A program made the translations under genes and the position numbers. From Eleginops maclovinus (lineage: Eukaryota; Chordata; Actinopteri; Perciformes; Eleginopidae), in NCBI RefSeq assembly GCF_036324505.1, contig NC_086370.1, positions 10,340,512 to 10,404,511 of the forward strand: a stretch of DNA of 64,000 bases, given 5' to 3'. Positions within the stretch are counted from its first letter, which is position 1; each line of letters begins with the position of its first letter. This document shows positions 25,680 through 49,965 of the stretch, piece by piece. The notes below the pieces were generated by a model. That model searched no databases. It worked only from the letters and a program-made list of their open reading frames with translations, and had not been told where the DNA came from.

Positions 25680-27318
25680 CAGTTTTTGATGATGTCATTT
25701 TGTACAGGAGGCTGTTTGTGCAGAGCATACATCAGTTTTTGAGTCAGAGAGTGATGGTAACCTTCAGGGGTCATTTCTTTTTACAGTGACCCTGGTTAAG
25801 TCTGTCACTGTGGATTGAGGTGTTTTATAAAGCTCACAGCTTGATGTGCTACAGCAACCCTCAGCTGGTGTTATGGATGTTTTCAGCCCAATGACTGTGA
25901 GCTGCAGGATAACTTTGCAGTCGATGTGCTATGTAAGCGACACTTGTTCAATGCCTGATGGTTTCTGTAACTTTTCTGTGGGGAATACATCAATATTCTT
26001 GTGTAAAGAAGGTTTTATGTAGCTTATTGCTCACTGTAAATAACCAGCTAATGTGAAAAGACGACTTTTTTTGTTGTGTGGTTTCACATCAAGGATTGCT
26101 TCTAGCCGTACGGAGGCTGCACTGCCGCACATAAGAGATGCATTGACTGACAGCTATCTGTGGTGTAGGTATTTCAAGTGAAAATATTACAATTCATGGA
26201 GAAGGGTAGACGTCTACAGAGGCTTCCCTGAACACTGTTTGGCAAAGCTCAGCAAGCACAAGCAGTGGATCCTCCACTCTAGCTATACCAAGAGAAAGTA
26301 AGCTTTTAACAAGATCAGAGAGAATAAAGTGAAACATTTTACCCAGAAGCACAGCAGTATTACATCGGAAAGTCTTCCAATCAAACTGTAGGAACAACAT
26401 GCACTGAAGCAGGAGGTCTTCCTCTTCGATTTTAAATTAATTCACAGTCGCTTAGTGCGTAGTTACTCTTAGCGCATCCTGAAACAGATTTTTTTCCCAA
26501 GTTATTATCGCTGTTCAATTTTTACCAGCCAGAAAATAAGATTCTAATATTTAAGTAGAATTCAAATAAATAGCTATTACAATGTAATAGTGCCTAAAGT
26601 TGCAGCATGTTGTTTTTAACAGTGTTTTATTGCACATTCAATGTTAACATGAATACCACGTGCTTTGTCTGATATGTTTAGAACAGCAATTCATCACCAC
26701 AGCATTTATTCGATTGACCAACCCAGTGTCAACATGATTGATAACTGACATGATTCTGTTTCAGGCTTCGTGTCAAAATTATGAGCCAACTGCATGTTTT
26801 ACAAAGAGCTTACAGTCATTAAACACAGGGCGAATAGAAGCCTTTAATGTACTGCACAATATAGAGCAGGTTGTTGTACACATTGTTTTCTCAATCTCTC
26901 TTCAAAGGCTGTGAAAGACATGACATATTGTGCGCTCCTCTATCAAAAGGCTTCCAGAAGTTCAGCATTGCTACAGTGGCTCATATAGTACAGATTGCAA
27001 CCGGTTTTCCAAAGATAGAGGGAGAATGAGAGGTTTGAAGCCCAGTTTATCATGCATGGAACAATAGGCCTAGATTGCTCCGCGCACTCACCTCCAGCTC
27101 TGCTCTCGGCCCCGAGGAGCCTGTATTGTGGGCGTCCGCAGAGACGAGTAATTTCAGGGCCATGATAAGCGCTCTGCTTTGGAGAAGATACTGCGCAATT
27201 GTGGCTGAATTTTAGTACAATGGACTGGCTGAGGATCTAACACACTGGGATGGTAGAGTACAGGTTCTGGCCCCCAAATCCAACCCAGCTTTTCCTGTGT
27301 TTCCATGTTAGTCATTCA
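25680..27318. other. intronic interval without a recognised feature
   Basis: Apart from the tail of the open frame that starts inside the preceding transposon (to 25789), I see no exon, RNA gene, transposon or long repeat. GC content rises modestly around 27080-27200. Confidence 0.6.
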
Positions 27319-27700
27319 CAGGGTTGGAAAGTAATCAAGTACATTCCTTCAACTTTACTCAAGTATTTCCATTTCCGGCTACTTTATAATTCTACTTACT
27401 ACATGTACAAGGCTTGTACTTGGTACTCAACTCACCATTTCATTTGTAAATTCAGAATAGTAACTTGTAATAAACAGTTAAATGATTATCTATTATATAG
27501 GTTATATAAAAATGTTCTTGAAATCCCAAGCTACCCTAGCTTTACATTACAAATACAACATTATTTATAGTTTTAATCAAAATACCCCTTAAACATTATT
27601 TTAGTATTTTTAATGCTTTTTGAAATCTGTAGTGCAGTACAAAATTGCTTTCATTTGAGCTAAAGGTGGGAGTATTTATTCCAATACCTATCCAAAGCTA
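27319..27700 (+). mobile_element. hAT-like non-autonomous element, decayed
   Basis: It begins cagggttggaaagtaatcaa, the usual terminal form of a widespread fish hAT-type repeat, followed by agtacattccttcaacttta, ctcaagtatttccattt and ctactttataattctactta in the order expected of that family. The right end near 27665-27690 (gtgggagtatttattcca) is too decayed to prove an inverted terminus, and no 8-bp target duplication was found. No transposase frame is present. Confidence 0.65.
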
Positions 27701-30700
27701 CAGAATAGTTCACTAACAATTGTTCTTTAAATGTTCACTGATTGAAATGTTCACACATGTGGGTCTGAGGTCTCAGGACACTGTTAAATCTAATCACAGA
27801 GGACTGTGTGTACATTCACTGTGTGTGTGCACAACAGAACAAGATGGGGGAAAAAGGAGGACACTGAGATTGATTTGCAGTGAGTTTATCTCTGAAGCAG
27901 GCGCACAGTATCCCTGATGCACTCATCAGCAAACAAAGGGCCCCAATGCCAGCCTGAAATTCACTCTTAAAAGCGTCTGGACTTCCATTGTGATAGAAAA
28001 AACAGCACCACTGTGGTCAAGGAGAGCAGATCCTTTAATCTACAATGACTTTAGAGCAAGAATGATTCTTCAGATCCCAATAGATGAAAGAATAAGGGAG
28101 GCCAGACTGTGCTTCCCTGTGTCCTCCACTGAAATAAATGAAATAGAATATGTGGGCACCTTTTGCAGTTCTCGTGTGATTGGAGCAGTTTCCTCCTGCT
28201 CAGCTCACACACCCCTCCGCTCATCTGGCTTTGGTTTATTTCCCATTTTCTGATCAAATGTTCTTTAATTCAGCCTTACATAGGTGTAATCTGCAGTTGA
28301 AAAACGTGGTCTGACATTTTATTTGGCTGCTACGGATGTGCTTTGGATGGCCAAGCTTTTTAATGAAGCTTTTCGAGGTCCCATAAGCCCAGCAATACTG
28401 ACACTTTCTGAACACTAGAGACAGATAGGGAGTCTGTAATAAGCTCTGCTGCGCTGTGCTGCTCAGGACAGAATTGATGTGTAGAGATTTCACCTTTCAA
28501 CATCACTCTGGTTTGGGTTTGGGTTTTAAGCACACCACTGTGCCGAGGATGCTCCCAAAACAGGTGTTTACATCCCTTTCCCTGTTCTGTGAATGATCTG
28601 TTTACCTTCGTAGCATTTGTCATTTAAGACATCCGATAATGAATGCCATCTCAAGGCAGGGGTGCAGACTTAACGGAGATTTGTGACAAATGTTGAGTGA
28701 CTATTAGGAATAAATGCAGTATGGTGTGTGTTTTGTATGAATGTGTTTTTCTGTGTGAATAGATATCAGTTTGAAAAGTTGTCTCGGTTATGGAAGATGG
28801 AGCTATAACATGAGGCATTCATTGTCATTCAGCTGAATACGATGGATGGTTTCCGTTATCGTGGCTATATTGTGCGCTTCACCTTTGCAAAATGTGAATT
28901 ACATTTTTGAGTATTGTGACCAGATTTATCAAACAGGCGTGGTAAGCAGACAGTTATCGACATGTAAATGTTCTCCATGTGCCTGTTTATTACCCTCTAT
29001 ACATGTTGGTTAAAATGATGATGAATTGCCTTGAACACAAAGAAAATACAGAGCCAAAGCCCCACATCTTCTGGTTCTAAAAGGCTGAAACATAACAATG
29101 CATATTAAAGTGATAACCTCTTCTGAGTCAAATCGGAGCATCATTATCACTGAAATAAAAGGGATTATTTTCAAAGTATTCAACAATACCTCTCCTGATG
29201 TAGCAGGCTTGAAAGATATGTGAAAAACCCACTTGTGTTTCTGGCTTGAGGTTCTTACACAGTTAGACAAAATATCTGAATCCCTTCCTTTGTTATTTTG
29301 AAAATGTATTGAATTTCATTGTAACAAATAAAATAATAACATCTATCAAAAACAATCATTGCTTTATCTTGGTTTAAATGATAATATATTTAAATATTAC
29401 CATCCTGTACAGTGGTAGATACTGTACCCCAGTCAAGCACAGAGCAATGAAAAACCAATTAGAAAAATACTTTGTGAATCCAAAGCTAGCACGTAGAAGC
29501 TTACACTAAGTGGGCTGTACTTTACTTCATGGTGTTTTTATTGTCTAGTTTCCAATGAAGAGACTTTGCCAATTGTCGCATCTGCAGCTGAACCAGGCAC
29601 ACATTTCTGTGTGCATGCCTCGAGGAGGCCGATGTGCCGCTGATGGTTTGTGCAAACTGGCATGGTGTTCAAAGGCAGCACTGGGCTTTTGAAGTCAGTG
29701 TCTCGCCCCTTTGAATCATTTTCTGTGGCTGAGAGCATCAGGGAGATATGACCAGATCAGTAGCTGAGAGCATGACTAAACACACATACTGTACTGTCTC
29801 TGATGGAGACACAGTGTGACCTGAGATAACTGTATTCTCTCCTCAGCCTCTCTGTCAAACAACGGTAGACTTTTCTCTAGAAATGCTTTGGAAAGAGTGT
29901 GTTTGAATGCCGTATTAGTTTTCTCTGTCAGATAATTACTTTTTTGGCACCAGTGTTAATGCATGCCATGTAGTCTAATACATTAGTGGCAGCCATTTGG
30001 CCTAAGGCAGTAGAATTGGGATTTTATGGTTTTTATGATCTGAAGATTTTATTATCTCGCTGACTCTGGATAGTTGGATGTGTTCTCTTTTAATCCCCTG
30101 ACCTGAAGTTGGTGTAGTTAAAAACTACTAGTTTCAGTGTTTAAATAGATTAAAAATGATATGGATCCAATTTCTGAACTGACACTAGTGGAAGTTATTT
30201 TCATAAATGTTTCACTTTTAGCACTTTGTGTTATCTGAGGACGGAAATGCAGTTTTGATTAGGCGCTCCTGCTGTCAAAGATAAAGAAAAGTTTATCACA
30301 AGCAGCAAACGCTACAGTATTTTCAATGTTTATCTGAGTGGTTTGATTGCCTTCAGAAAGAAATCCTCTCAGCACGAATGGGGATTAAGCCTATCATCTC
30401 TCTATCTTTTCCAAACACCAAGGTGTTGCTTTACTCCTGGTAATTGCAGAATGAACACCGTATTGTCTGATGTGAGGTGACTTTGAGTCTTCTGTTCTGA
30501 GGGGGTGAATATCGAATCATCTGCTAATGTTCTGTCTCGACTAAAATGAAAGGAAGTCAATACAAGAAACTGTTCTCATAGAATTGACTTAATCTTTCTC
30601 CTTCAGTTCTAACAGTACTAAAATCACAAGAAATATCAGATATGCATAATTTATCCTAATGGGTACGACATATCATCGCAATATAGCGCTATTGAAATTG

Positions 30701-33700
30701 AACATCATTTAAAAAATCTTAAATATGTGATTATATGTGAATTATACACACATGATACTATAGTGTGGGCAGATGTAGGACTTATCTGTTCATATGGTTG
30801 CCTTTTAACTATACTTTAGTTTAAATATTTGTGTTATTTACTCTCCCTACTCTTGTATTTTTAGTGTAAAGCATTTGCGGCAAAACACACGATAAACAAA
30901 GTTAAAGAACAATTGATGTGAAACCTTTCTTTTGTAGTTATTGCACAAATACTGTTCTTGTGATAATCTGACATTGTTAGTCCTCAGGACAATTGAAAAT
31001 GTATTTTTCAAGGGTGAGAAAGACATCAATGTTAAATTGTTAGGGACTGATCTCTTCCACATACAGGTGCTCTAGTAGGCTTGCACTGAGCCCACCAACA
31101 AACGGAGCTTACTGCACTCCAACACATGGGCAGTGAGATATGATGCCCTCTGAGTTCAGCTCCCTCTGTCGGTGCAGAAACTGTAGTCCCACCTCCAAGC
31201 TTACTTTGCTGGAACAAGCTATCTTAATGACATGCTAATTGATTTAGCGTAGCACAGATAGCGGTAGGCTGGCACACCGTGATAAAGCAGGAGCGGGTCG
31301 AGTGTTGGTTCAAAAAAGGACAGGAGGCTCATAAAACTCCAGTTCATTCCTTATTTTTGAACGCAATTTTACAGTGCAGTACTCCATGCTGAAACACAGA
31401 GACCTTTATTCTGGAGGTGTGTTGTTTGTTGTGGACTGTTTAGTGCATACTCTTGTAAATTCAGAACATTACGACTGACGCAAGTTCGGGCAACACAAAA
31501 AAAAAAACCCTCTGCTGTTTTGTCACGAGAAAACTCATCATAGCCATTAATTATGTTGTATATCTCTGGCCTGCAGGAACAGATAGTGGATGAGACACAT
31601 TATGACCACTCCACCGTCCTCTCACTCACTAGTGCCGATATTAAGCCATAAAGTTCTGGGACAAACAAATAACCTTGGTTTGCTTATTGAGCTGTACTGC
31701 AAAAGGAAACATACTTATTTGTGAAGTGAATACGAACAGTTACAAGAATATACAGTTTGTATAGTTTCCCTAACATTTGATTTAATCTGAAACAAGTGCC
31801 AAGTCTAAAAAGTCACAATGCCACATACACATAACACTATTAGTTTGCTTTTACATATTAAGTAACTTAATTCCTAGATCCGAAGTCCATATAATGTACA
31901 GATAAGTGACCAGAAAAACTGGACTCTGAAGTTTGGTCAACAAGCTTTGTTGCTGCAGCAGTCGGTTACTGTAATAAATATCTCAAATGTAATGGTGAAA
32001 ATTGGTTACATCCTCCATTTTGGCAGACTATGGGTAAAAGTAGTGTAACATATTGAAAGGCTTCACTGTGGCAGAAGCAAAATGCTCAAGTTACCTGTTC
32101 AAACATTTGTCTCTGCATGTGGTTGACGTTATGCAGCGGCTGCCTCTTTTTCACCATTAACAGAAGGTCATTAGCGGCCACCTCATCAACAAACTTGCTT
32201 ACAGTGTGAATATTGGCCTACAGTGCCGCAGGCTACAGTGTTTCTGTATGGGGAGCACATATGCAGGACTTCCCAGTGCTACAGATGTAGAAGGGGTTGA
32301 GTCTCGGTTCAGGGAGGAAGGGTGGAGACCACCGCGGTGATTACTTTAGCTGTTGCTGTGTGATTGCACGGCCTCTGGCATGTGATTAGGGGGAATGGGC
32401 CGTATCTCTCACCATCTCAAAGGGGGATCAAATCAGCCTCAAAGCCTGGCTTCAGGCAGTAGTGCATTTGAAAGTCAATGTTTTATTTCTAAGCATAAAT
32501 TACTTGATCAGGGCACTTTTTTCCCCAAGGTTGTATTCAGAAGTAAGGGCTGGCACAGTTAAAAAGGCTCTAGTGTTTGCATATGTCCTGTGACACATAT
32601 CCCCTTTAATTTGTTTATTTTTTGCCTCAAGAAAAAAAATGGAACAGAATTAAAAACACAGAAACATTTTGCCTATTCAATTAGTTACTTGCCTTTCCTT
32701 AGATATTCTGTGTGCTCTACATTACACCATGTGACAAGCAATTAAACATGTATTTGTAAGAACCACCACTGTACTGAAAGCTTTTAAAGTGGAGATGAAG
32801 ATGCTCATATTTCCAGTGAAGCCGGATTGATTCAGTGAACCATAAATGGATGTAAATGCTCTTCAAAGTTGTGTTAAAGGTTGAAGCTGCCGTGTCATGC
32901 TGAGTTCTGAAAAGCTAATACCCCATGTTGTTTGCCTTTTCTAAAAGAGCCTTCTATTGAGCTGCAGGAAGAGAGATGTCTAAAGCTGTGGGTCAGTGTG
33001 CATCATTACCAGGTGTGATTATTGCCAGATGTAAGCAAGACTATCGCTCGCAACCTTTGCCTCTCTTACTTGTTAAATGATGGCATTGTTTGACTGATAC
33101 CTTTACTGACAAATGATTTTAGCCATGCTGATTGACAAGGGCATTTGTCTCTGTGGGACACAGTGAGTAAGGCTAGCACAGTAGGAGTGGTACACGTTGT
33201 AACTCAACAGGACTTCGGAAATAAGGCTGGGCACTGAGGGTTGGCTCCATGGTAGAGAAGGGTTATGGACAGAACAGAAAGCAATCGCTGTGATAGGGCT
33301 GTAGAGCGAGAATTTGGGCAGTTGATGCTTTAGTGTTTAATATCTCTCCTCGGTATCCTCTTAGTCAGAGGGCTTAATTATTGAAAAAAGGAAAAACACA
33401 GGCATCTCACCTGCTGTGTAAAAAGTTTTAGACGCTTTTAATCTCTGAATGGTAATAACTGCACATGTTGGTAAAGCTGTAGACGGGAGAGACGAGGCAT
33501 AGAGACAACCAAGTGTGTTTACTCCGCATTACTATGCAAATGCGAAAATGATTAAGCAAAGCGGCTTACTCTTTCTGATGTTTATAACGGCTGTGTATGT
33601 TAACAATGTGACCCAAACCTGAATCTTCGTCATAGCTGTCTCCTCTTCGCCTTGTGCAACGTTCCCAGACCAGACACTATCTGCTGTCCTGCTGTATGCC

Positions 33701-36612
33701 CAGGCTGTCTGAAGTAATCAAAGGAGGGCAGCATTAATTGCTTGACCCTGGCAGGAAGCCAGGTGGTCTGGCATGGGTCATCACCTGCCCGGGGAAAGGT
33801 CGCCCTTCATCCTCTCAGCCACCATCCTGCCTCTTCTTCCCTTCCCTTCACCTTCTGCCACATCCACCAGGAAGTTACGAGGGGGTGCCGCAAAGTCACC
33901 CCCACGTCTTATTTTCTAAGCAGTAATGCATCTAACCTTAAAATGTAATAACATTCCATTTAAAATAATGGCTGGGATTGGAATTGGGCCTGCCTGCTTT
34001 CCATAAACCTATTTCAGACAATGGTCCCATTCCTATTACAGAATGTCTGTCTCTATAAGCAAACATAAACATCTTAGAAGGTGCTGTTCCAGGAAGGGCA
34101 GGGGTTTGTCTGACTTATGGCTGATGCATTCATCAAGCTTGTACCAAGCCAATATCACACTGTCAGAAGGGAGCATGTGGCATTCTATCACCATGAAAGG
34201 CTGTGACAGAACAAGTCCTTTTCCATTACACTCTCTCAAGGCAATCTCTGATATTGCCTCTCTGCTCCTCTGTAATGCTGTTTATTTCAGTTGTTTGCAC
34301 TAGTGGATTCCATATTGCTGGATCTCCCTCTATGGAGCTTAATCCTAGCGAACCTAACCAAATTTGAGCATTACTTCAGTCAGAAATAGATTCAAGAGTG
34401 TGGAGCTGCTGGCCTCAATGTTTTTTAAGTGGCTGTGAGCCATACCTACAGTATAGTGCGTATTTATTGTTAAGCCTATATTTCAGTGTGAAATATTTAA
34501 ATGGGGCCATAAACTGTATTTCAATTTCAAACCGATAAACAGCCTGGCCGACATAGATCTCTACACTCACCTGATTTCTTGCTACAGCCACACTGCAGTG
34601 CAGAGCTCAAGGTTTTTCGATCTTTAACTGCCTCAATTCCTCTTTCTCATGTAAGAGGCTGACAAAAGTTTCTTCCTCTTCATCCAAGACATATTAAAGG
34701 AAGCTGTTGCTACGTCCCGCCTCTCCGATCCCTCTGTACTCTCTGCGTTTCCTATTTGTATTCAATAGAAGCCGTTATGAAGCTGTCGTGCTGTCGAGTG
34801 GTCTCTAGTACACTCCTGTGTTCTCCCTGCCCGGATCACTGCGTTATTATTTACATTTCGAACTTTGAAGGTACACCAGTGGATCCCTTTTCAACCAACA
34901 CGGCCAAAACAGGCCCCCTCCCCCCGGTTTACCTGTCCTCTGCTATTATGATTTTCTTTTGGCTGAGCAAATGGTAAAGTGGGTAAAGACTATAAACACT
35001 GTGTGCTTATCAAAGGCTTGCCCAATGAAGACATTATACAAAAACATCTGTATACACCCTCAACATTCCTCTTATAAGCTTAGACAATATAAATCTGATT
35101 TCCAGTACCAGCCTGTTTCCACTGAACAAATCAATGATATTTGTTCTTATTTTTAAGTCACTGTTAACAATCCCTCCTGAGTGCTAAAATGAAAATGTAG
35201 CCCCCTTTATGAAGTCATTGGATTATATTTGTTCACAGTTATGGGATAAAAAGCACTCTCACTCTGTAATGTGAACACCACAGATAGAGTTTTTCATAAA
35301 AGCTTTGATGGACATCAAATCGAATCTGAAAGATACAAAGCCAAAGTATTCTGGCAAATCTGGTATGATTTTCTGCCTTTGATGCAGTAATTCCGCTTTC
35401 TCATTTGAAGTGGGCAAACCTCAAACTGAACAGACAAGATTTTCTCAAGGAATGAGGTTATACTGCAGACATCCATTCTCCATTGGGAACTATTGACTAT
35501 TTCCCATGTCTGTCTGGCTAAAGGATTTCTCCACACTTTCACGGCAGAGTTTTCTGTTACATATTTGTCTCGTGAAACCCTGAAAGTTCATTTTGCAAGT
35601 TAGATGTCGATTGCCCTTTCCTTGATGCTTGGGGCCATGAATGAAATCTGGACATATTTTTATCCAACTGTTTCAAAGTTTGGAAATGTCAAAATGAAAT
35701 GTAAATGAGATTAATTCCCCCTAGCTGTGTTAAAGAGATAAAAAAGGCCCTTAAAATCTGAGAAATCAACACCTTTTCAGATGATGTTTGAATGTGTATT
35801 CATTAACATGCATCCAATCAGATTTCCTGAAGACCCTTTGTATGTATTGCACATTGTGATTGTAATGTTTTTATTATGATCCTAACTTTGTAAATAAAAA
35901 CATGCTGAGGATTTCAAGACTTTTTTAATAGTAGTCAAAGGAGTAATGAAGCATATTAAATATCCAGATATCATTGTTGTGCTGTGAATTGTTGGCTTGT
36001 TGGGAAACAGGGTCGGCCTTATTAAAAAAAAATGCTTTAGATGAAACAGGTTCATCATATTGAACAGAGGCGGTTGAAATAAATGGATCCCACTGAGCCA
36101 AATGGGATAATGAGTTATCTTGGATACACTGATAATCATACTGATATGGAGAACTGAAATTATTTATTCATCTAAAGTGCCTGTAGCACCCGCAATCAGC
36201 AGGTAAAAACCTATTGTCAAGCTGGTATGCTAATACAGCAATACCAGTAGTTATCAATGCTGCATTATAATGTGACTACCATCAGTGTAGAGGAGAGTAA
36301 TCAGCCATATGCCCATGTCTAACATTGCTATTGAAGTGTAATGAAGATCCCTGTCGACACCTGCTGATTGGGAGCATCCCGGTTTATTGGCTTTTTAATA
36401 CTGTTCTTTCAAAATTGGCCACATAAACAATATTCCAGCTTAAAAAAGCACATAGTATCAAATTAGTATAGTATAGTATATTCCTATCTGGTGCACAGAT
36501 TTAAGCTGAACATTTGTCTGATGCGCCGATCGCCAGTGAGCTGAAAGCTTCCTACTCGTGTTTGTACTGTATGTTCTTGTGTGTAAAAAAATATGTTTTC
36601 TTTTTATCTTTG
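27701..36612. other. intronic interval without a recognised feature
   Basis: Nearly 9 kb with only short open frames (under 110 codons) and no domain, RNA gene or named repeat. A run of A occurs near 31498-31508. An acceptor-like site precedes 31577 but I did not accept it as an exon. Confidence 0.55.
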
Positions 36613-36977
36613 AAAGGGGCCCTATAATGTTCCTTTCAGGTTTAATTGTTGTATTTTCTTCCTCTACTGTAACATTTTGACGTGCTTTTTGATTGTTAAA
36701 ATAGAACTCAATCTTTCTCACACTACCTTTGCTGCAGCACCTATTCGGCTATGGTTGGTTGGCTGGCCAGCTCTGTTCTGATTTGTAAACCACTGACAGA
36801 TGTCCCGCCCCTTAGCCTATCACGTGTACAATGTGTTGGAGCGCTAGCCAATAGAAGCGTGAATGTTATGTATTGATGTTTCTGAGGTAAACAAAGCACT
36901 AAATTTGAGGCGCTTCAGGCAAGTAAGGAATTTTGAGGCTCTGGCCTTTGCACACCATTTACATGCAGGGCCCCTTT
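36613..36977. mobile_element. MITE with GGGGCCCT terminal inverted repeats
   Basis: The left end aaaggggccctataatg starts at 36613 and the right end catgcagggccccttt closes at 36977. The outer 11 bases are perfect reverse complements. The interior contains the phrases tcaggtttaattgttgtatt, tgtcccgccccttagcc and gagcgctagccaatagaag, resembling a common fish MITE of about this size. No obvious target-site duplication is seen and the superfamily is not certain. Confidence 0.75.
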
Positions 36978-46822
<9,845 letters not shown>

Positions 46823-46926
46823 GCAATCAGAATCTTTATTAGTCACATACATGCACACAGCAGAGCACACACAGTGAAATTGGTCCTCTGCATTTAACCC
46901 ATCCTAGTACTATCTCCCTGCTAAGC
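46823..46926 (+). mobile_element. short fragment of a ubiquitous teleost interspersed repeat
   Basis: gcaatcagaatctttattag is followed by tcacatacatgcacacagca, then agtgaaattggtcctctgca and tttaacccatcctagtacta. This order is that of a repeat scattered through many fish genomes, which normally continues into gagcagtgggcagcc. Here it breaks off after about 100 bases. The transposon class is not assigned. Confidence 0.7.
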
Positions 46927-48376
46927 ACGCCGTTTGTTAAGAAATATATGCAGCACACCGTACATTACTGCATCTGTTTTACATGTGTTTATGAGATTAT
47001 GCACATGTTTAACAGTCACTTGTCCCTGAATTTCAACAGATCATTCCTGTAAACATGTCCCTTCACAATGCTGTCATTTTGCACCCCATAACAAAAAAGA
47101 AGAACACAGATTTTCATTCCTGCTTCTCTACATAAATGTGCAAATTGAGAAAAATGGCATGCATAAAAAAGTCAGTTATTGAGTTGAATGTCAAGAGTGA
47201 CAAATGTGATGTAAAATATCATCTCCTGCCTTCATCACAGTAAATGCTTTTTTTCCAGTGGATGTCATTTTATTCCCAAAGTTTGCCTTTCGCTCAGCTT
47301 GACCTGAACAAAGCGATACATTTTGCACTGTTGTTGTTTTCCTCTCTGCCACTCTGTGTCGTGGCACAGAGTTAATGTAATGTCAGTTCCAATGCCTTGG
47401 GAGCCGAGCCACTCCATCAGAGAGTGCATTCATTCCCAAGCTGGAGAGTGTGTTCAGCCTGCTACCAGCATTACGGCTGATAACTGTATCAGAACCACAA
47501 CATGGCTTAATCACAGCAATATCACAGATGGAGTGACACAAGACATCTTTCACCACCCCCCTTTATGGCTGTAAAAAGTCTTGTATTGGTATACAAGTCT
47601 CATATGCAATAGCTGACAGGATACAGTTGTTTTTCCCTTTCCATCTTGATAGACATGAAAGCATAAATTCCCCCAAAAAACGCTTTGGTTTTGATGACAT
47701 TTTAAAATAAACTCTTATTTTTTAAGTGCAGTCTGGAAAAAGCAAGTGCATTAAGGCTTTTCTGCTGTATTATCCTTGACCAGAACATGTCATTGGAGGC
47801 GGCATCAGAGGATTTTTAAAATTACATTTTGGTGCTTTTCCCAGAAAGAGTTGTTTTGTGGTGTTTTGCTAACAGGAAGAAGGTAGAGAGAACACATTTG
47901 AATTGTAAATGTTTCAGGACAAAGTAATTGTTCTCTGTTGTCACTGCTGAATAAAAACACAATAAAAGCAGAACTATTTATACTGACTGCAAAAAAACAC
48001 AACATATCACCTTTGTTTATAATTTATTATAGTTATATAAATATTAGAAACAATGAGGAGCTTTTAACTGAGAACTGTTATGTAACTTTAGTATTTCTGT
48101 CACAGCTTTTGGAGCTGACCCAGGGCATTGTTTCTCCAACCATCCACAGATACAAGACATTTACATGCAACTCCTTTATCCAGTTCCAACCTGATATTTG
48201 AGTGGACACAGAGAATATATGTGCACCTGTTAAGTGTTGTCAGCTAGACAGTTTTCAGTCCTTTATAGAAGATTTTAGTGGTTTTATTTTCATTTGGAAC
48301 TTTTTATAACATTTGTACTGCCTTAAAGCAAAAATAACCATCACAACATTGACATAAGACAAAGTGTTTGTTTTTT

Positions 48377-48410
48377 TGTGTGTGTGTGTGTGTGTGTGTC
48401 TGTGTGTCTG
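48377..48410. repeat. short TG microsatellite
   Basis: A run of TG units directly after seven T residues, interrupted once by a c near 48400. Confidence 0.95.
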
Positions 48411-48419
48411 AGAATCTAA

Positions 48420-48740
48420 CAAGCCAATCGGCTGGTCACATTTTGATGATATCTCACAAGCAGGCTCATTAGATTAAACTCCCCTCACCTGAGTATTCCC
48501 CCCCCCATCTTGAAAATACCTTTGCATTTTTCTCACAAGCCAGTGAAAGTACACTAGGCATAAAGAAAAAGGCTCTAACACCGAGCTATTCAGAAAGAGG
48601 GTGAACACAGCAATATAATGTTGGATTGTATGAAATATCTTGGTTTTCTTGAACATTTAGGCATGTATATGATGAAGCATAAGTGACAAAAAATGTACCT
48701 GAGTAAAAACCTGAAAATGACTATGACATGTCCCCTTTAA
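48420..48740. mobile_element. probable MITE fragment with a TTAA right end
   Basis: The right end reads gacatgtcccctttaa (to 48740), the usual terminus of a fish MITE that inserts at TTAA. Upstream phrases such as tgttggattgtatgaaatat, ttcttgaacatttaggcat and ctgaaaatgactatgac fit its interior. No matching left end ttaaaggggacatg was found, so it is truncated or badly decayed on that side. The left boundary given is a guess. Confidence 0.45.
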
Positions 48741-49906
48741 CTGATAACGTCAAGACCAGTAGACAATTTAAGCTTACCGGAATGAAGGAGCCGTGTTGTA
48801 ATAAAGTGATACAAAAATCGAAATGATTTTGTCACAGATGGTAAAATATTATTTTATTTCAACAGGCTAAATGTGTATCTGGCCGGCCTCCATGTTAGTG
48901 GGTAGGCATAAGTACTGTCTTTGGCCCCAGCACAGTTACAGTTGAGCTTTTACCACAGCGATCAAGGGACCAGCAAGCTGGTCCTGCTGCGGGGCCCGGG
49001 GCGACATGGCAGTGATGAGAGCCCCTTCAGCAGCAGCAGCCCAGCTGGAACCAGTCTACTCGACAACCCCCAGACAACCAATACTAGTAGCTGGCGCTGC
49101 CCTTACCCTCACAGGGGAAGGGGAGAAGAGAAAGAGGCTCCTCGGGCAGGATAAGCTCTGAGGAGCATTCGGTAGAAAAAGTGGGGCAACTTGGTCACAT
49201 CTGCAAGAGTCACTCTGCCTGCTAATGCCTCATGTTCATCCTCTCCTGCAGTGCTCAGTATCAGGACAATAACTCGGCGGAATGAATAAAACGGCAGCTA
49301 TTCGATAGCAATTTGTGAAGAAAACTCAGAAACATTAGGCTGGTTTCTTCTAGCTCCAGCTCTGTGAAAATACGATGCTCTCATCTCCACTTCACTGAGG
49401 AAGTGAGGAGGGAAAGGTGGGGATGATTCATCCCTGTTGTGCTGCGTTGTTGTCGTCCTCTGGCGGGCATTCCTGTCAGAGGGTTGTAAATCTGCGGCAT
49501 GCAGGGAAGGTTATTTGTTTGGATTTTGTTCAGGCTGACCGGCCAGGCCTCTGGACTGCCCTTGGGGGTTGATGTGTTTCTAAATGGTGGACGCCTTATT
49601 GACAAAGTGCTGTGAGTGGGGCAGAAAGAAGTAAATCAGGAGGTCACCCTTACTGTGAGGAGGAAACACTGGACCATTGCATCATGGGAAGAAATACACT
49701 CTGAGCAGCCTCTTTTGGGCATGCTCAATTAAACAGTTGTTTTATTCTGTTATATAATGTTGTATTTGGCCTCCTGTACAAAGTGGAGTTGATCCAAGCC
49801 CACAGACAAATAGACATATCAAAATAGTTTCTACAATGAAATGTATCATTGTGAAGTGTGTACACTCAGAGCCCCAAAAAACTGCTTCAATCGTATTCCT
49901 TTCATG

Positions 49907-49927
49907 CCCCCCCCCCCCCCCCAAACT

Positions 49928-49965
<38 letters not shown>
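49907..49965. repeat. compound simple repeat: C16, then CA, then TA
   Basis: Sixteen C residues (49907-49922), then a CA run (about 49928-49943) and a TA run (to 49965). The C run could form an i-motif, or a G-quadruplex-like structure on the other strand. It is polymerase-slippage prone. Confidence 0.95.

Noticed and set aside
31577..31651. Exon-like stretch after ctctggcctgcag reading EQIVDETHYDHSTVL and ending in a stop
   Set aside because: Only 25 codons, no donor and no family match.
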